Shown one piece after another: positions 36,721 to 48,626 of a stretch of 64,000 nucleotides of DNA. Origin of the DNA: Purshia tridentata (lineage: Eukaryota; Streptophyta; Magnoliopsida; Rosales; Rosaceae); assembly GCA_003254885.1 (NCBI GenBank), contig QANT01004299.1, forward strand, positions 29,950-93,949, given 5' to 3'. Position 1 is the first letter of the stretch. Each line of letters begins with the position of its first letter. Below the pieces are notes generated by a model. It had not been told where the DNA came from. It was given only the letters and a program-made list of their open reading frames with translations, and searched no databases. A program made the position numbers and the translations under genes.

Positions 36721-37422
36721 TTCCTTTTAGAATGAGGTTTTATTGGGTTGATTAGGAAGACTCTTTTACAATTTATTACATAAATGTGGCACTCTAATTC
36801 GAAAAACAACAATATTTGTGAGCTCCTCTGACCCTTTCTCATAAGAATATGTCATTTATAATCTTTTCATTCTAAATAACTAAATAATTAATTCATAAAT
36901 TGAATAAAAAAATAAAAAAGACATGTATTTGTGAAAAAGGATTAGAGGAGACATGCATTTGTGAAAGAGTTCTCCAACTCAGAACTGAGCCAAGTTATTC
37001 AAACTGAACGATAAACATATAGGTTTCATTAACAATCACCAAAACTAGGATTTAAGTCAGATTCTAATCATGGGACATGGGACAACTTCTTATGTGTGGA
37101 GTGGAACACCTCCCTGCAAAATGGGAAAACCTGGAAGATAAAAGAACCTAGACACCGGCTTTATCTTATCAGTCCACTGAAAAGAAATAAGTTAAGAAAG
37201 CATCAACAACAACAACAGAACTTTTAAAGAATCACAAACAGGAAACTGAGTTCCACAATGCCTTCAATTGTAGAAAATTGACCAGACAACAACAATAAAC
37301 CCATAGAAACTTTAACCAGACAACAACAATACAAGGTTTAGCTAGTTTGAAACTCATACTCTATGAGAAAAATTACCAGACAACAACAAACAAAAAAACA
37401 AGTTCCACTGCCTGTATAGAGC
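36721..37422. other. intergenic between the two HSP70-like copies
   Basis: AT-rich, with repeated ACAACAACAA-type motifs at about 37205-37390 that overlap the 3' flank of the downstream copy. No gene is seen. Confidence 0.4.
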
Positions 37423-39514
37423 CTATGCTGTCTGTTCCTCAGGCCAAGCCTTCTCAATTCTCCAATTCCAATTGAAATTGACCTTTTTCTTATTTCCACT
37501 GAAATTCTCACGAGCTTCAACGAACAGTAAGCCTTTTTCATTAATGTCAAACGAAATATCAAACATAGGAAAACCCTTGGCAGCTGGAGGAATTCTAAGT
37601 CTAAATTTTCTGCTACCCTTTTGCTCTCGCCCATGTAAACAGACAATTTAACACTAGTTTGATTGTCATGACAAGTAGTGACAGAAATGTTTCCCTTAAC
37701 CGGTATACGGCTTTTTTGGGGAATAATGATTCTCATCATACCTTTCTCTCCATCTACATTCACTTCCAGTCCAAGTGAATGAGGGGTGAACTCAAAATGA
37801 TTAAACTGGGAGACCATATTCTTTATTGTAGTATTCCCACTTAAAATTTCGGCTTCTATTGCTGCCCCAAATGCCACAGCATAATCGGGATGAATGTTTC
37901 TACATATCAGCCCTTTTTTTTCTGGAGAAACATCCTCAATCATTCTCTGCACTCCTCTAATCCTGGAACCCCCACCAACCAAAATGACATCATCTACATC
38001 TACTTGCCTATTTTCCTTGTCAGCATCATACACCAAATCTAGCAGATGCACCAGACACCTGTTTACCAAATCAGCCGTCACATTTTCAAACTTAGATCTT
38101 GTGACAGTAAAACCACTTTCCTGATCCAAATCTTGTAACTCAACTTCATCATCTTCGGATAATTTCCACATTGCGGTCTCACATCTCTCTCTCAGTCTCA
38201 TAAAAGAGATTGAATTTTTATCAATCTGTAAAACAGAACTCTTCCTCAAACTGTAATCAACTAACCTATCGATAAAATTGACAGCTCCAAGGTTATGATC
38301 CACCACACTAGCCTTCATTTGCACCGCACCTTCCTCCATGGTGAGTAGTGCCATATATAATTTCAGACTACCCAAATCAAAAATAATGAAATTTGTTGGT
38401 TCATACCAGTCTTTCTTATAAAGGCATGGCACTTTCTGATGCAAATACACGTAAGCTATAGATACAGCCACATGCTCATTGATTATAGCCAAAACTTTCA
38501 CATTTGCCTTGAGACAGGCATCCTTCATGGCCTGTCTTTGTGACTTGTTGAAATATCCAGGAACTGCAATCACTGCATTCACCACACCTTCCTTCGGTCG
38601 AGCCACAGTTCTGCACTATCCCGCAATTGCTTCAGCACAAATGAACAAATTTCTTCCGCAGAGAACCGTTCTTCTCTTCCCATATAAGCAACTTCAATCA
38701 TAGGTTTCTCATTGGTACCTTCAGTCACCTTAAAAGGCCACAATGTTCTGTCCATCTGTACAGAAGGGTCTTTGAATTTACGTCCCAGCAACCGTTTAGC
38801 ATCCGCAGATTGATATGGCAAACAGAAAAAGAACAAAAGGAAAGAAGGTTCAGAAAGATAAACATGAACTGAGAGTGACTGAACTAAACTGCACAGAATG
38901 CGAGAGTTTTAATGTGGTCAAGCAAAGGGGTTGGATGGGCTGGGCCTGGGAACAAGTTTTAGGAGCTGGAGGGCAGGAGTGGGCTAGGATTGGATTTTAG
39001 GATAGTGGGCTACCTAAAATAGCATTAGAGGAGAAATGCATTACGGGAATAACAAAATAAACCATTATAGGAATACCAGAAAATTGCAACTCAATTATGA
39101 AGTCAAAATATATAAAAAATTTGGATTAAATTATACTACAGGAAAATATACCCATATACAACCTCAATAGTATAACTAATTAAGGATAATTTTTTTGTTT
39201 TTTGGCCAAAACTAATTAAGGATAATTGATTGCGAGAAACAAAGCTTACCACAAACTGTATTTGTCGGATTCTGAAGTATTTGAGACTTGGCCTCATGAC
39301 CAATGAGCTTCTCCAATTTTTCTGTGAATGCAACACAGGAAGGCATGGTTGGCCTGCCCTTGCTGACAAGCACTCTCAGCTCAGAACTATCCTCATCCGC
39401 AGCTTCAGAGTGAGTGAGCCCCTCATAGACGGTCATTGAATACGGTTCTGTCTTGTAAGTCGCAACACATGACCGACTTGTTCCAAAGTCCATACCCACA
39501 AAATATTCAGCCAT
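37423..39514 (-). pseudogene. HSP70-like pseudogene (two frameshifts, lost splice acceptor)
   Basis: Exon 1 (39250-39514) begins MAEYFVGMDFGTSRSCVATY, the ATP-binding start of an HSP70, and reaches LIGHEAKSQILQNPTNTVCG. Exon 2 (from 38802) begins DAKRLLGRKFKD, but the bases before it are CTGCGG where an AG acceptor is expected after a pyrimidine tract. Near 38600-38620 the frame shifts: [11 protein letters not shown] in one frame, then [29 protein letters not shown] in another. A second shift near 37610-37635 separates SVYMGESK from [25 protein letters not shown], whose frame ends at 37423. The ATPase and SBD landmarks [17 protein letters not shown] and [11 protein letters not shown] remain. 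It is quite diverged from the neighbouring copy, so it is not a recent duplicate. Sequencing error could explain one frameshift but hardly all three defects. Confidence 0.8.
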
Positions 39515-40360
39515 TCTTATAACTACAACTGCATAATAAACCAAGAATATTTCAGTATATTTCAATAAATCCATTAAATTTAAGGGTACCCAATATCCAA
39601 AGCCAAAGACTTAGAGCTTTGAGGAATACCTCTGCTAGTAAGAATCTTGAAATTAGTTTCCCATTCTTTCTAACCAAACTAGAATTATTACCGGAAAAAA
39701 AGAAACCTATAACCACTGTTAGTAAGAATCTTGAAATTTATTTCCGAATCTTTCTATCCAAACTAGAATTATTACCCGAAAAAAAAAGAAACCCAATGCG
39801 GATCAGTGAGACCAAAATACAGAGCTATATAGTCCATAGAAAATAGGTAAAAGACCAAGAAAATCCAGCGAGTATTCTTCTCCGGAAAAGTCACTGGTGA
39901 GGTTGAGAGAACTAAGTTTCCTCTACTTCCTCAGATACCAAACAGAACTCATCAAAAACCCTATGACTACATCATTTTCCTCATCTCAGATACCAAACAG
40001 CAGTCATCATCACAAAATCACGAAAAAGTTTAGGAAAAACCCTATGACTACATCATGCAAATAAAGCATTTTACTCTGTTTTCTCAGGAACCAAACAGAG
40101 GAAGAGAGAGAGACAGAGAATATACCTGCTAAGAGAAGTCTGAGAGATAAGTCTTGAGAGAGAAGGGCGTTTCTTGAATTTTACTGCATCAACAAAAACA
40201 AAAATCAATGAAAGAAAGCAGAGGTATAACATTTTTCCTCTAGTTTCTCATTTATCTAACGGATAAAGAGAGAGTACCTGCTAACTGCTAACAGAGAGAA
40301 CAGAGAGTTTCTTCCTTGTGAGAAAAATGTTATGCAAACTTTCATATATACAATGGCATT
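39515..40360 (-). promoter_or_regulatory. 5' UTR introns and TATA box of the HSP70-like pseudogene
   Basis: On the minus strand a TATATATG element lies at about 40344-40352. Downstream of it are a donor AGCAG/GTACTC near 40276, an acceptor ATGCAG near 40186, a donor AGCAG/GTATAT at 40126-40125, and an acceptor TTATGCAG next to 39528, 14 bp before the start codon. This suggests two 5'-UTR introns (about 40186-40276 and 39529-40125). The open frame upstream of MAEYF would lie in the intron, which is why I start the gene at 39514. Confidence 0.45.
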
Positions 40361-40790
40361 AAATTCCCGCCAATGTTCCTACCGATAGCTTAGCTGGCAA
40401 CTCCGGTCCAATTCTGTTTAGTTTAGGTTTGTTTGGTTTAGGGGTGCTTACGATATTTGCTAATAGCATTTGATTGCATAAAATTATCGGACTTTGTTAA
40501 TGGGTCCCATCAGAATACCCATTTGTTGAATGTTATTCTTCTTCGTCCTTGCCTCTTTGGCTGCCTGAGAGGGAGACCAAAGCCAAAGGTGCTCAACTCA
40601 AGCTAGCAGAAAGGGTTGCGATCTCACCCATGGACCCACCCAACCGTCAAGACAATGGAGTATGCGGTGGGCCATCCACAGCTACAAGTGTCAAGTTCTA
40701 GACACAAACAAATTTTCCCTTCTTTTTCGATCTCTTTGTTCAAGTGGGATGTTGAGTTAAGCATAGTACTTAAAATCACATGCTTTTACT

Positions 40791-41996
40791 ACAATCACAT
40801 GCTTAAAAAGCTATATAACTTGTATTCTCATCGAATTTATGAATTATGGTTTCATTACAAGGATTTAATGGGTTGAATATGTTTCAATCAACATCTAATA
40901 ATTCAAAAATTGAAAAGATTTATTGCAAATGAAATACCCTTAAATTTAGAAACATTACAACTAAGAAAAAAAGAGTGAAAATAAGGATGGATAGTGACAA
41001 TGTGGCACCTTTGGTTAGGTTTCATTCACTTTGATGTTAAAACAAAAGGTATTTATGTCTTTTTATTCATAAAAATTATGGAGACAAAAAATTTTTTTTG
41101 AAAGTCATATAAAAATAGTACATGACACTACGAGTCCGTAGCATTTTGTGGAATATTATTTGGAGTGCAGATAAATTTTTGACAAATTTTTTAAGTTGAT
41201 TTAAATTTTAGAATAATTAAGAAAACTGAAAAGAAAAAAAAATTTGTGTAAGGTTGAGCGGTAAATGCATTCATGCTAAATAATATAAATAACAATAGTG
41301 CAACAAAATCTAATATATAATCAATCCAATCCCATTTCAAAGGCCTAGATAAACCCAGATTTTGTGATAGTATATATTGTAATCCTAGCAGGGATCATTA
41401 CAATCACATGCTTAAAAAGCTATATAACTTGTATTCTCATCGAATTTATGAATTATGGTTTCATTACAAGGATTTAATGGGTTGAATATGTTTCAATCAA
41501 CATCTAATAATTCAAAAATTGAAAAGATTTATTGCAAATGAAATACCCTTAAATTTAGAAACATTACAACTAAGAAAAAAAGAGTGAAAATAAGGATGGA
41601 TAGTGACAATGTGGCACCTTCGGTTAGGTTTCATTCACTTTGATGTTAAAACAAAGGGTATTTATGTCTTTTTATTCATAAAAATTATGGAGACAAAAAT
41701 TTTTTTTTGAAAGTCATATAAAAATAGTACATGACACTACGAGTTCGTAGCATTTTGTGGAATATTATTTGGAGTGCAGATAAATTTTTGACAAATTTTT
41801 AAGTTGATTTAAATTTTAGAATAATTAAGAAAACTGAAAAGAAAAAAAAATTTGTGTAAGGTTGAGCGGTAAATGCATTCATGCTAAATAATATAAATAA
41901 CAATAGTGCAACAAAATCTAAATATAATCAATCCAATCCCATTTCAAAAGTCCAAATAAACTCAGATTTTGTGATAGTATATATTGGGGGATCACT
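40791..41996. repeat. tandem direct duplication, two units of about 0.6 kb
   Basis: Copy 1 (40791-41399) and copy 2 (41400 to about 41993) are nearly identical, with a period of 609 bp. Both run from ACAATCACATGCTTAAAAAG through TTTTGTGATAGTATATATTG. Differences are a few substitutions (for example CTTTGGTTAGG versus CTTCGGTTAGG), single-base indels in A/T runs, and a shorter 3' end in copy 2. The junction motif GATCA(T/C)TACAATCA recurs at the end of copy 2. There is no coding capacity and no inverted termini. High identity implies a recent event. Confidence 0.9.
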
Positions 41997-42470
41997 ACAA
42001 TCATACATCGTGCACAATGGAATATAAAGCGCACTAGCATTTCACACTTGTTCGATGTGGGACTGAGTTCTTCATATCCAAAACTCATTCAATGCGGCAT
42101 TGCATCAAAGTGTAAAATGAGTTCGACATTTTCCTATTAATTGTTGAGTTCGATGGAATTTCCTCAAATCAGTCATACATTATCATTTTTAATTTTTCTA
42201 AACATCTCATAAATAATGCATGAGAGAAACAGCACGTATGCACGTACAAAGCCATCAAGGTGTCACGTTCTGAACCGCCACGCCACACAAAAAACATGAG
42301 GTCGCACTCACCGCACTAATTCTCACTACTGAAACAGGGGCATTGTAGTAATTAACTTCCTCCATTAATTTACTCACTTTCCAAACTATAAAACAAGCCC
42401 AAAAAGAAGAAGATGGAAAGTCGCATAATGTGCCGCAAATCACTCACACAAGAAGATACATTCTGGTTGT
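41997..42470. other. intergenic, upstream flank of the TBL gene
   Basis: Contains TTCGATGTGGGACTGAG near 42052-42067, a motif often seen in plant retroelement remnants, but no LTR pair could be found. The part after 42300 is probably the TBL promoter. Confidence 0.3.
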
Positions 42471-43157
42471 AAATCCTTCTTCTTTGATTCTTCTTGTACT
42501 AAATCTTTAAATACAAGCTCCTGATCCCAGATCTCCACGCACTAATTCCATAACCAGAAGCTCGCGCCGTTTTTCTTTTTCTTTGATTAATTTCACTTCC
42601 ACGTTTCGAACAGAAATCATTCAATTAATTTCAGGTTGAGGATTCAACTTTCCGATTTTGTTGTCACCGAAAACGAATCGTTTTTGGTTGTTGTTACTTT
42701 ATCGGAAATCATTCAATTTCAGTGCTTCTAGATCTTCTATTACGTTGAGTGTTGATCAAGGTATATTGTATAGATCTTCAAATTCCTTTTTGGAAACAAC
42801 AATTAGATTTATCCGCAACTTGCGGACATTAATTGCATTCGCATTTATTCCTCTTTTTCAAGGGAAATTAGTTATACTGTGGTTTATTTGGCTTTGCATT
42901 AATCAATGTATCAAATTTGCTAAATATTTGTCATTTTGTTTCCTGAATTGCATTAAAATTTTGAGTTTTTATTTTCTGAATTGTCAGGGTTGCTGGACTC
43001 AGCTGGACTCAATCATCATTAACTTGGCCTCTGTCTTAATTTGGAAAGAAAAAAGTTGGTTATTCCTTAGACATTTGTGTGCATGCTTTTGGGTTTTCTG
43101 GGTAGTTAATCTAGTTTAGTTAGTTTTGCTCACACGAGTTACTTGATTTGAATCGCA
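42471..43157 (+). promoter_or_regulatory. 5' UTR of the TBL gene with a leader intron
   Basis: Leader sequence runs to a donor GATCAAG/GTATATT at about 42760; an acceptor lies somewhere in 43100-43135, upstream of the ATG. The 42658-43119 ORF in this stretch is intronic and lacks family resemblance. Confidence 0.4.
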
Positions 43158-46047
43158 ATGACTTGGGCCTCGCCCAAAGGTTCCACTTCAATGAATGCCT
43201 ATCCCAGAACTCTTTCCTGGATTGCAGTATCGGTGGGAGGATTGGCTTTGTTCCTACTTTTTGCTTCCTGGGTTTTAGTTCAATACCCAATTGGTTCTGC
43301 GGTTAGCGGGTATTTCTATGGTGTTGATAATTTTCAAAAAATGGATGTCTCAAACTCTTTAGGAAATCAAAATTCCATAGATTCTTCACTTCCTAACAGT
43401 GTCGATGAAGTCGATAAGAATGAGGTATCTGAGTCTAATTTAGAAGTGCCCGAGAGTTCAGCTAGTCCAGATACAAAAGTGGTTGATAAGGATTTTTCCT
43501 CCGAGTCTAATTCACAAGTGCCCACGAGTTCAAATGGTCCAGTGGTTGTCTCAGAAACTAAGGATATCAAAGATCTAGAACCTGTGCCAGTGAATTTAAC
43601 TGGTCCATCAGTTAATGAAATTGTTGCATCAGTAAATTCAACTGGTCCATCAATGCCTGCTGGTGAAACTGGTTCTTCTGTTGAAGACAATATGAAAATA
43701 ACTGATAAGACTTTATCCAATGAGTCCAATTCAGACGTGTCGTTGAGTTCAACTGGTCCACCAATTGTTGCAGAAACCAAGGAGGGGAAAGATATAGCAG
43801 CACCTGTTGCAGAAACCAAGGAGGGGAAAGATATAGCAGCACCTGCTCTTGGACCGACTGATAACTTAATGCAAGACGATGGGGCTAAGGCTTCTGGGGG
43901 TCTCTTCAACAATTCAGTCTTGTTAAATATCCAATCAAATGATACTACTCCAGCTTCCTCTGATTCCAAATCTGGAAGCGCACAAGCTTCTTATGGTCCA
44001 CCCAACAATGCAACCAGTAGTGTTTCAGTTGATTCAGGTAGCTTTCGTGCTGTTTCATTTTGTTTTCATGTTTTCTGAAATTTGGCTTGTTGCTGTAATC
44101 TTTAGCCTTTTGCACTTGTGATCGATATTTTTTTAGATGTCTATCAACTAGAAACTCTCAAAGAATAGATTTTTGTAGTCCCAGTTCTCTAGTTTCCAGA
44201 CGCTTTTTAGATGTCCTATTTATATATCAAATGCCAGATGCCTGGGCTGGAGCTGTTGAGCAAATATCCCATTTTCAAGTGATTTTTATTAATTTTCTTT
44301 TTCTCACTATTTCTTCTTTTTTAAGCTTTTGACTTACTTCTGGTGGTATTATGTAGGCTGTGATCTGTACCATGGAAGTTGGATTTATGATTCATCAGGA
44401 CCATTATATACGAACAATACATGCCCTGTCCTGACACAGATGCAGAATTGCCAGGGAAATGGGAGGCCTGACAAGGAGTATGAGAATTGGCGATGGAAAC
44501 CCCTTCAGTGTGACCTGCCACGTTTTGATGCCGGGAAATTTCTAGAGTTGATGAGGGGAAAGACAATTGCTTTTATTGGCGATTCGGTTGCTCGGAACCA
44601 CATGGAATCATTGTTGTGCATTCTCTGGCAGGCAATTATCTATACTTTTATGATTTAATTACATACAGAAATGAAATTTTGTCCCTTATGGGACAGCAGT
44701 TTGCTCTGAATGACCAATCACATCCTGATGAGGGACTGACCATCTTGTACAACACTTGTACTTGGTGGTATTCCTTAATTGATTTTGCTAAAAGATCTAA
44801 TATATAAACTATTGAAACTTGCATGTCTTGATTTAAGTTATAGTTGGTTATCTGGACAGTTTCTTGCAACAAAAGGCGAAAATGTGTCCTAACCTAAATT
44901 GATTTTATAGGCCTAGTTCATATTTTGTTCTTCTTTGCACTTGGACGCATAGGCTTTCCAGCTTGACTTCTCTTAAAGTGATTAGAGTGTGACCATGTTG
45001 TGTTTTTGTGTCCCTAATATAGTAACTTAATCCATGAGATTGCTTAACCCTTCTAGTATTATATACCTCTAATTGAATTGTGTTTGAGTTTCAAAAGAGT
45101 TGTATGAGATTGCATCTCCAGCCTCTCTTTTGACAGAAAATTGAGGGTAAGCTCAGTCATATGTCCATGCCTGGCCTCGATTATGCCATTTTAACTAATT
45201 CTGGTGGTGTGCTTACACCTTGGTGTGATGTTTGCAGGTAGAAGCTCCGAAAAACCGGGGGAACAAGAGAATGCAACGATATTACTTTAAGTCTACATCT
45301 GTGACGGTTGTCCGGATTTGGTCCTCTTGGCTTGTCAAGCAAACATCTGAACCATTTGATTTTGCTCCAGCAGGTGTCACCAAGCTCCACCTTGATGCCC
45401 CTGATGACAACTTAATGGATGTTATCCCACAGTTTGATGTGATTATTTTCTCATCTGGCCATTGGTTTGCAAAGCAGTCTGTCTATGTCCTAAACAATGA
45501 GATTGTGGGAGGACAGTTGTGGTGGCCAGACAAGTCCAGGCCTATGAAGATTAACAATATTGAAGCATTTGGAATATCTGTTGAGACAATTCTCACTACT
45601 ATGGCTACTCATCCAAATTTTACAGGAATTGCAATTGTGCGTTCTTATTCACCTGACCATTATGAGGGTGGGGCTTGGAATACAGGTGGATCATGCACTG
45701 GGAAAGTAAGGCCTCTTGCAGCTGGCGAAAGAGTGGAAAATGGGTTTACAAATATAATGCATGAAAAGCAGGTTATGGGTTTTCACCGTGCAATTAAGAA
45801 AATGACAAACAAATCAAAGTTGAAATTGATGGATATCACTGAAGCTTTCGAGTACCGCCATGATGGGCATCCAGGTCCATACAGAAGCCCTGACCCAAAT
45901 AAGAAAACACAACGTGGCCCTGATGGAAGGCCTCCGCCGCAGGATTGCTTACACTGGTGCATGCCAGGTCCGGTTGATACATGGAATGAATTTATTCTTG
46001 AAATCGTAAGGACAGAATATGAGGGTAACAAGAACATTTCGTCATGA
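43158..46047 (+). CDS. TRICHOME BIREFRINGENCE-LIKE (DUF231) putative polysaccharide O-acetyltransferase, TBL17/YLS7-like
   Basis: The three exons 43158-44037, 44357-44631 and 45238-46047 join in frame to 654 residues. It is a type II Golgi membrane protein: a short N-terminus, a membrane segment at about residues 20-42 (WIAVSVGGLALFLLFASWVL), then a long Ser/Thr/Pro-rich stem (45-290). The stem contains a perfect tandem AETKEGKDIAAP pair. The catalytic part starts with the TBL motif CDLYHGSWIYDSSGPLYTN, then the GDS esterase motif IAFIGDSVARNHMES (Ser about 370) and the DxxH motif DCLHWCMPGPVDTWN (Asp 621, His 624). Family members acetylate xylan, mannan, xyloglucan or pectin; the substrate cannot be read here. 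Intron 2 uses a GC donor. Closest in layout to TBL16-18, to my recollection; the exact member is uncertain. Confidence 0.9.
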
Positions 46048-47640
46048 GATGTGTCATCTTTTATGAGCCTTATTGTTCTAAGTGGAAGAGTTCTGGTTAG
46101 GGAGATTGATTTTATGCCCAGAGTGGGGTCAAGCTTACGTAATAACATTTTTTGATTCTTTTAAATAGCTTGTAAAGAAATTATGTACTGTAACAGATTA
46201 CACATGAGAGGATTAGCAGCTACTCTGTATCTTAAGAGTAATTTAGCTTAGTTACTAAAATGATAAAGTACTCTAGAAAAGCAATTACTTTCCTTGTTTA
46301 GTTCGGTACTTCTGTCATACATTTCAATTTAGATTGAGAAACTATTTTTGATTTTCAGTATCTGCTGCATTGTGTTATCTTTCATCTACTCACAAAGCCT
46401 TGCATGTGAGTATAGAGTATACGCTCTGCAATATAAGATTGTTTAGGCAAGTATTGTATGAAGTTGAAAAGAGTAAGTACTTTCCTTGTTTAGAAACAAA
46501 AAAAGAAAAAGAAATTCTATTTATCTTCTCTACCAATTTTCTTTTTTATTATATTCATTTAAGAGTGTAATTTATGGTCTAAATCGTGTAAAAATCAAAC
46601 AAATAAAAAAATTGTTTGGTTATGTAATTATAATCAAATAAGTATACGGTTTTGATAATAATTTAATATTGTTTATTTATTTGATAACAAACGGTCATAA
46701 AAATACACCATAGAATGAGACGAATAAAAAAAAAATATTGGTAAATAATATATATTGAAGAAATTGGATAACATTCTACAACAAAATGTTATGAGCTAAA
46801 TATGAAATGAAACTCCAAATAACAGGACCCCGTTATATAATGATAGAAGCTGAAGTCCTTTTCCTACCAAATTTAGATATTAAGTTGGACTATGGACACA
46901 TTTATTTACGTCAATTGTACACATCTTTATATTGATGTGGTATGATAAACCCTTCTAAGTTCTAATTAAACATGCCATGTATGAAATTTTTGTTGAGAAA
47001 CAAAAGAAAAAAAGTTAATTTCAATACCTGTAATGTACTGTAAAGTCTGTAATTGATTTTTTACCCAAATTTAATTGTATTTTTATAAAAATCTTAACAG
47101 ATGAGGTCTTAGCTAGACTTGCTTTGATTAGAGAAAAAAAAGTATCTACAGTTGATGACATCATGGAATGACTATATATATTTGGAAGTCTGTTGTTTTA
47201 TATTTATTAAGGAAATCGAGATAATAAAAAAACAAATATAGCTAATGCTATATTTATTGTCCTAATCACCGTAAACGATCAATTATTTATTCCACAAATA
47301 ACATTCAAATTTGGAATATATATCATAAGTTTCATGACATTGAGTTTACAAATTATGACCGTATATTTTTTGAAATATTTTAGAACTTGACAGATCTCAT
47401 GCAATCGCTTTCACTTGCAAATCTCTCATCCCCTGTTTTAGCAAATTAGAAAGCAAGGCTGGGCCCCAACGTTGGGAATTGTTGACATGGCGAAATTTTA
47501 TTGGACATACACATGACAGCCGTGATAAATCATCAACAGCGAATCCAAGACCCTTCCTTCCTGAGGATTTGAAATTCAAATGGTGTTGGTGCGTACTTGT
47601 TCTGCTTCATGGAGATCATTAAAAAACAAATAAAATCCTT
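46048..47640. other. TBL 3' flank and intergenic DNA
   Basis: 3' UTR to about 46200, then AT-rich DNA. ORFs at 46370-46570 and 47397-47579 are not recognisable. No repeat stands out. Confidence 0.4.
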
Positions 47641-48626
47641 AACAAGCGCTCTACTTCTTCAACGGTCCTCTTTCCATTCAATTCCTTCAAACGGCTACTG
47701 CCTCTCTCTCTCTCTCCCTCTCTCTAAACATTTCACATTTCAGTTACAAACACAAATTACACCTCCAGGCTCTCCCGTCGATATTTCTCCATTGAAATTC
47801 AAACCCCAATCCCTACCATTTTCCCAAACTTTCCAAGAAAAGAAAAAAGAGAACCACATTTTCTCTTTGCCAGGAAAATCCCAAATTATCAACTTCTGTT
47901 GAGCAAGAAAATTCATACAACGAATTGAAATTCACCTTCGTCAAATCGTTCTCTCAGGTTTGTCTCCCGATCTCCTCCCATTTTCTTTCCTTTTTTTTCT
48001 TTTTCCCAATTTTGGAAAAAAAAAAGCACGAAAGCAACGGAAAAAACCGAAATCTATAGTTTTTGAACTTTCTGTTTCCTTTTTCGGCCCTACGAAAAAA
48101 AAGCATGCATTAATCTGGGGGAGGGTATCGATTTTCTGAATGATAAAATATTTTGTTGTTAAAAATTTTCCTCAGTTTTCTCTACTGCCAAAGGGAATCT
48201 TTCTGGTTGATTTATCGTTTGTGATCTGAATGATGTTTTGAATTTAATTTTTTTGAGCTAAATTGTACGGGAAATATTTATAGAGAATAGAATTTGCTTT
48301 TCAAATCAGATTTTGAGGAATCCCAAATTCTAGATTTGGCCTTAGTTGCCATTTAGAGCTTTTCATTTTTTTTTCCTGAACTCTCTCTGTATTCGGCTTA
48401 GAATTTGATGGTCAATTTACGCAATGCATAAATGGAAACCAGGCCATATGGTTTAGAACTAAATGTTAATGTGTTGGATGATAGGTGTTTGTTTCACCCT
48501 ATGCATCAGAGATAGTGACCAATTCTGTAAATTGAGAGAAAGACTATATAAAATGGCTTTAATTAAGGGTTTTATAGTTAGGGTTTTACGGTGGAAATTG
48601 TTTGTGGCAGGTAGAATTTCTTCAAC
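47641..48626 (+). promoter_or_regulatory. MAP65-3 promoter/5' UTR with AACGG cores and a leader intron
   Basis: Two AACGG cores, TTCAACGGTCC at 47658-47668 and TTCAAACGGCTA at 47686-47697, resemble the mitosis-specific activator element bound by MYB3R factors in G2/M genes. A CT microsatellite (47702-47725) follows. A donor CTCTCAG/GTTTGTC at about 47957-47958 and an acceptor TGTGGCAG at 48610 define a 5'-UTR intron of about 650 bp, ending 17 bp before the ATG at 48627. Confidence 0.5.

Noticed and set aside
36325-36800. heat-shock elements upstream of the HSP70-like gene
   Set aside because: Isolated GAA and TTC triplets occur, but no array of three alternating units at the right spacing.
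41997-42130. LTR retrotransposon fragment
   Set aside because: The GATGTGGGAC motif is suggestive only; there is no matching LTR, primer-binding site or reverse transcriptase nearby.
42658-43119. 153-codon ORF upstream of the TBL gene
   Set aside because: It lies in the leader intron, has no recognisable domain, and ends before the true TBL start.
43367-43969. 200-codon minus-strand ORF
   Set aside because: Mirror frame of the TBL stem coding sequence; Ser/Thr-rich codons leave the opposite strand open.
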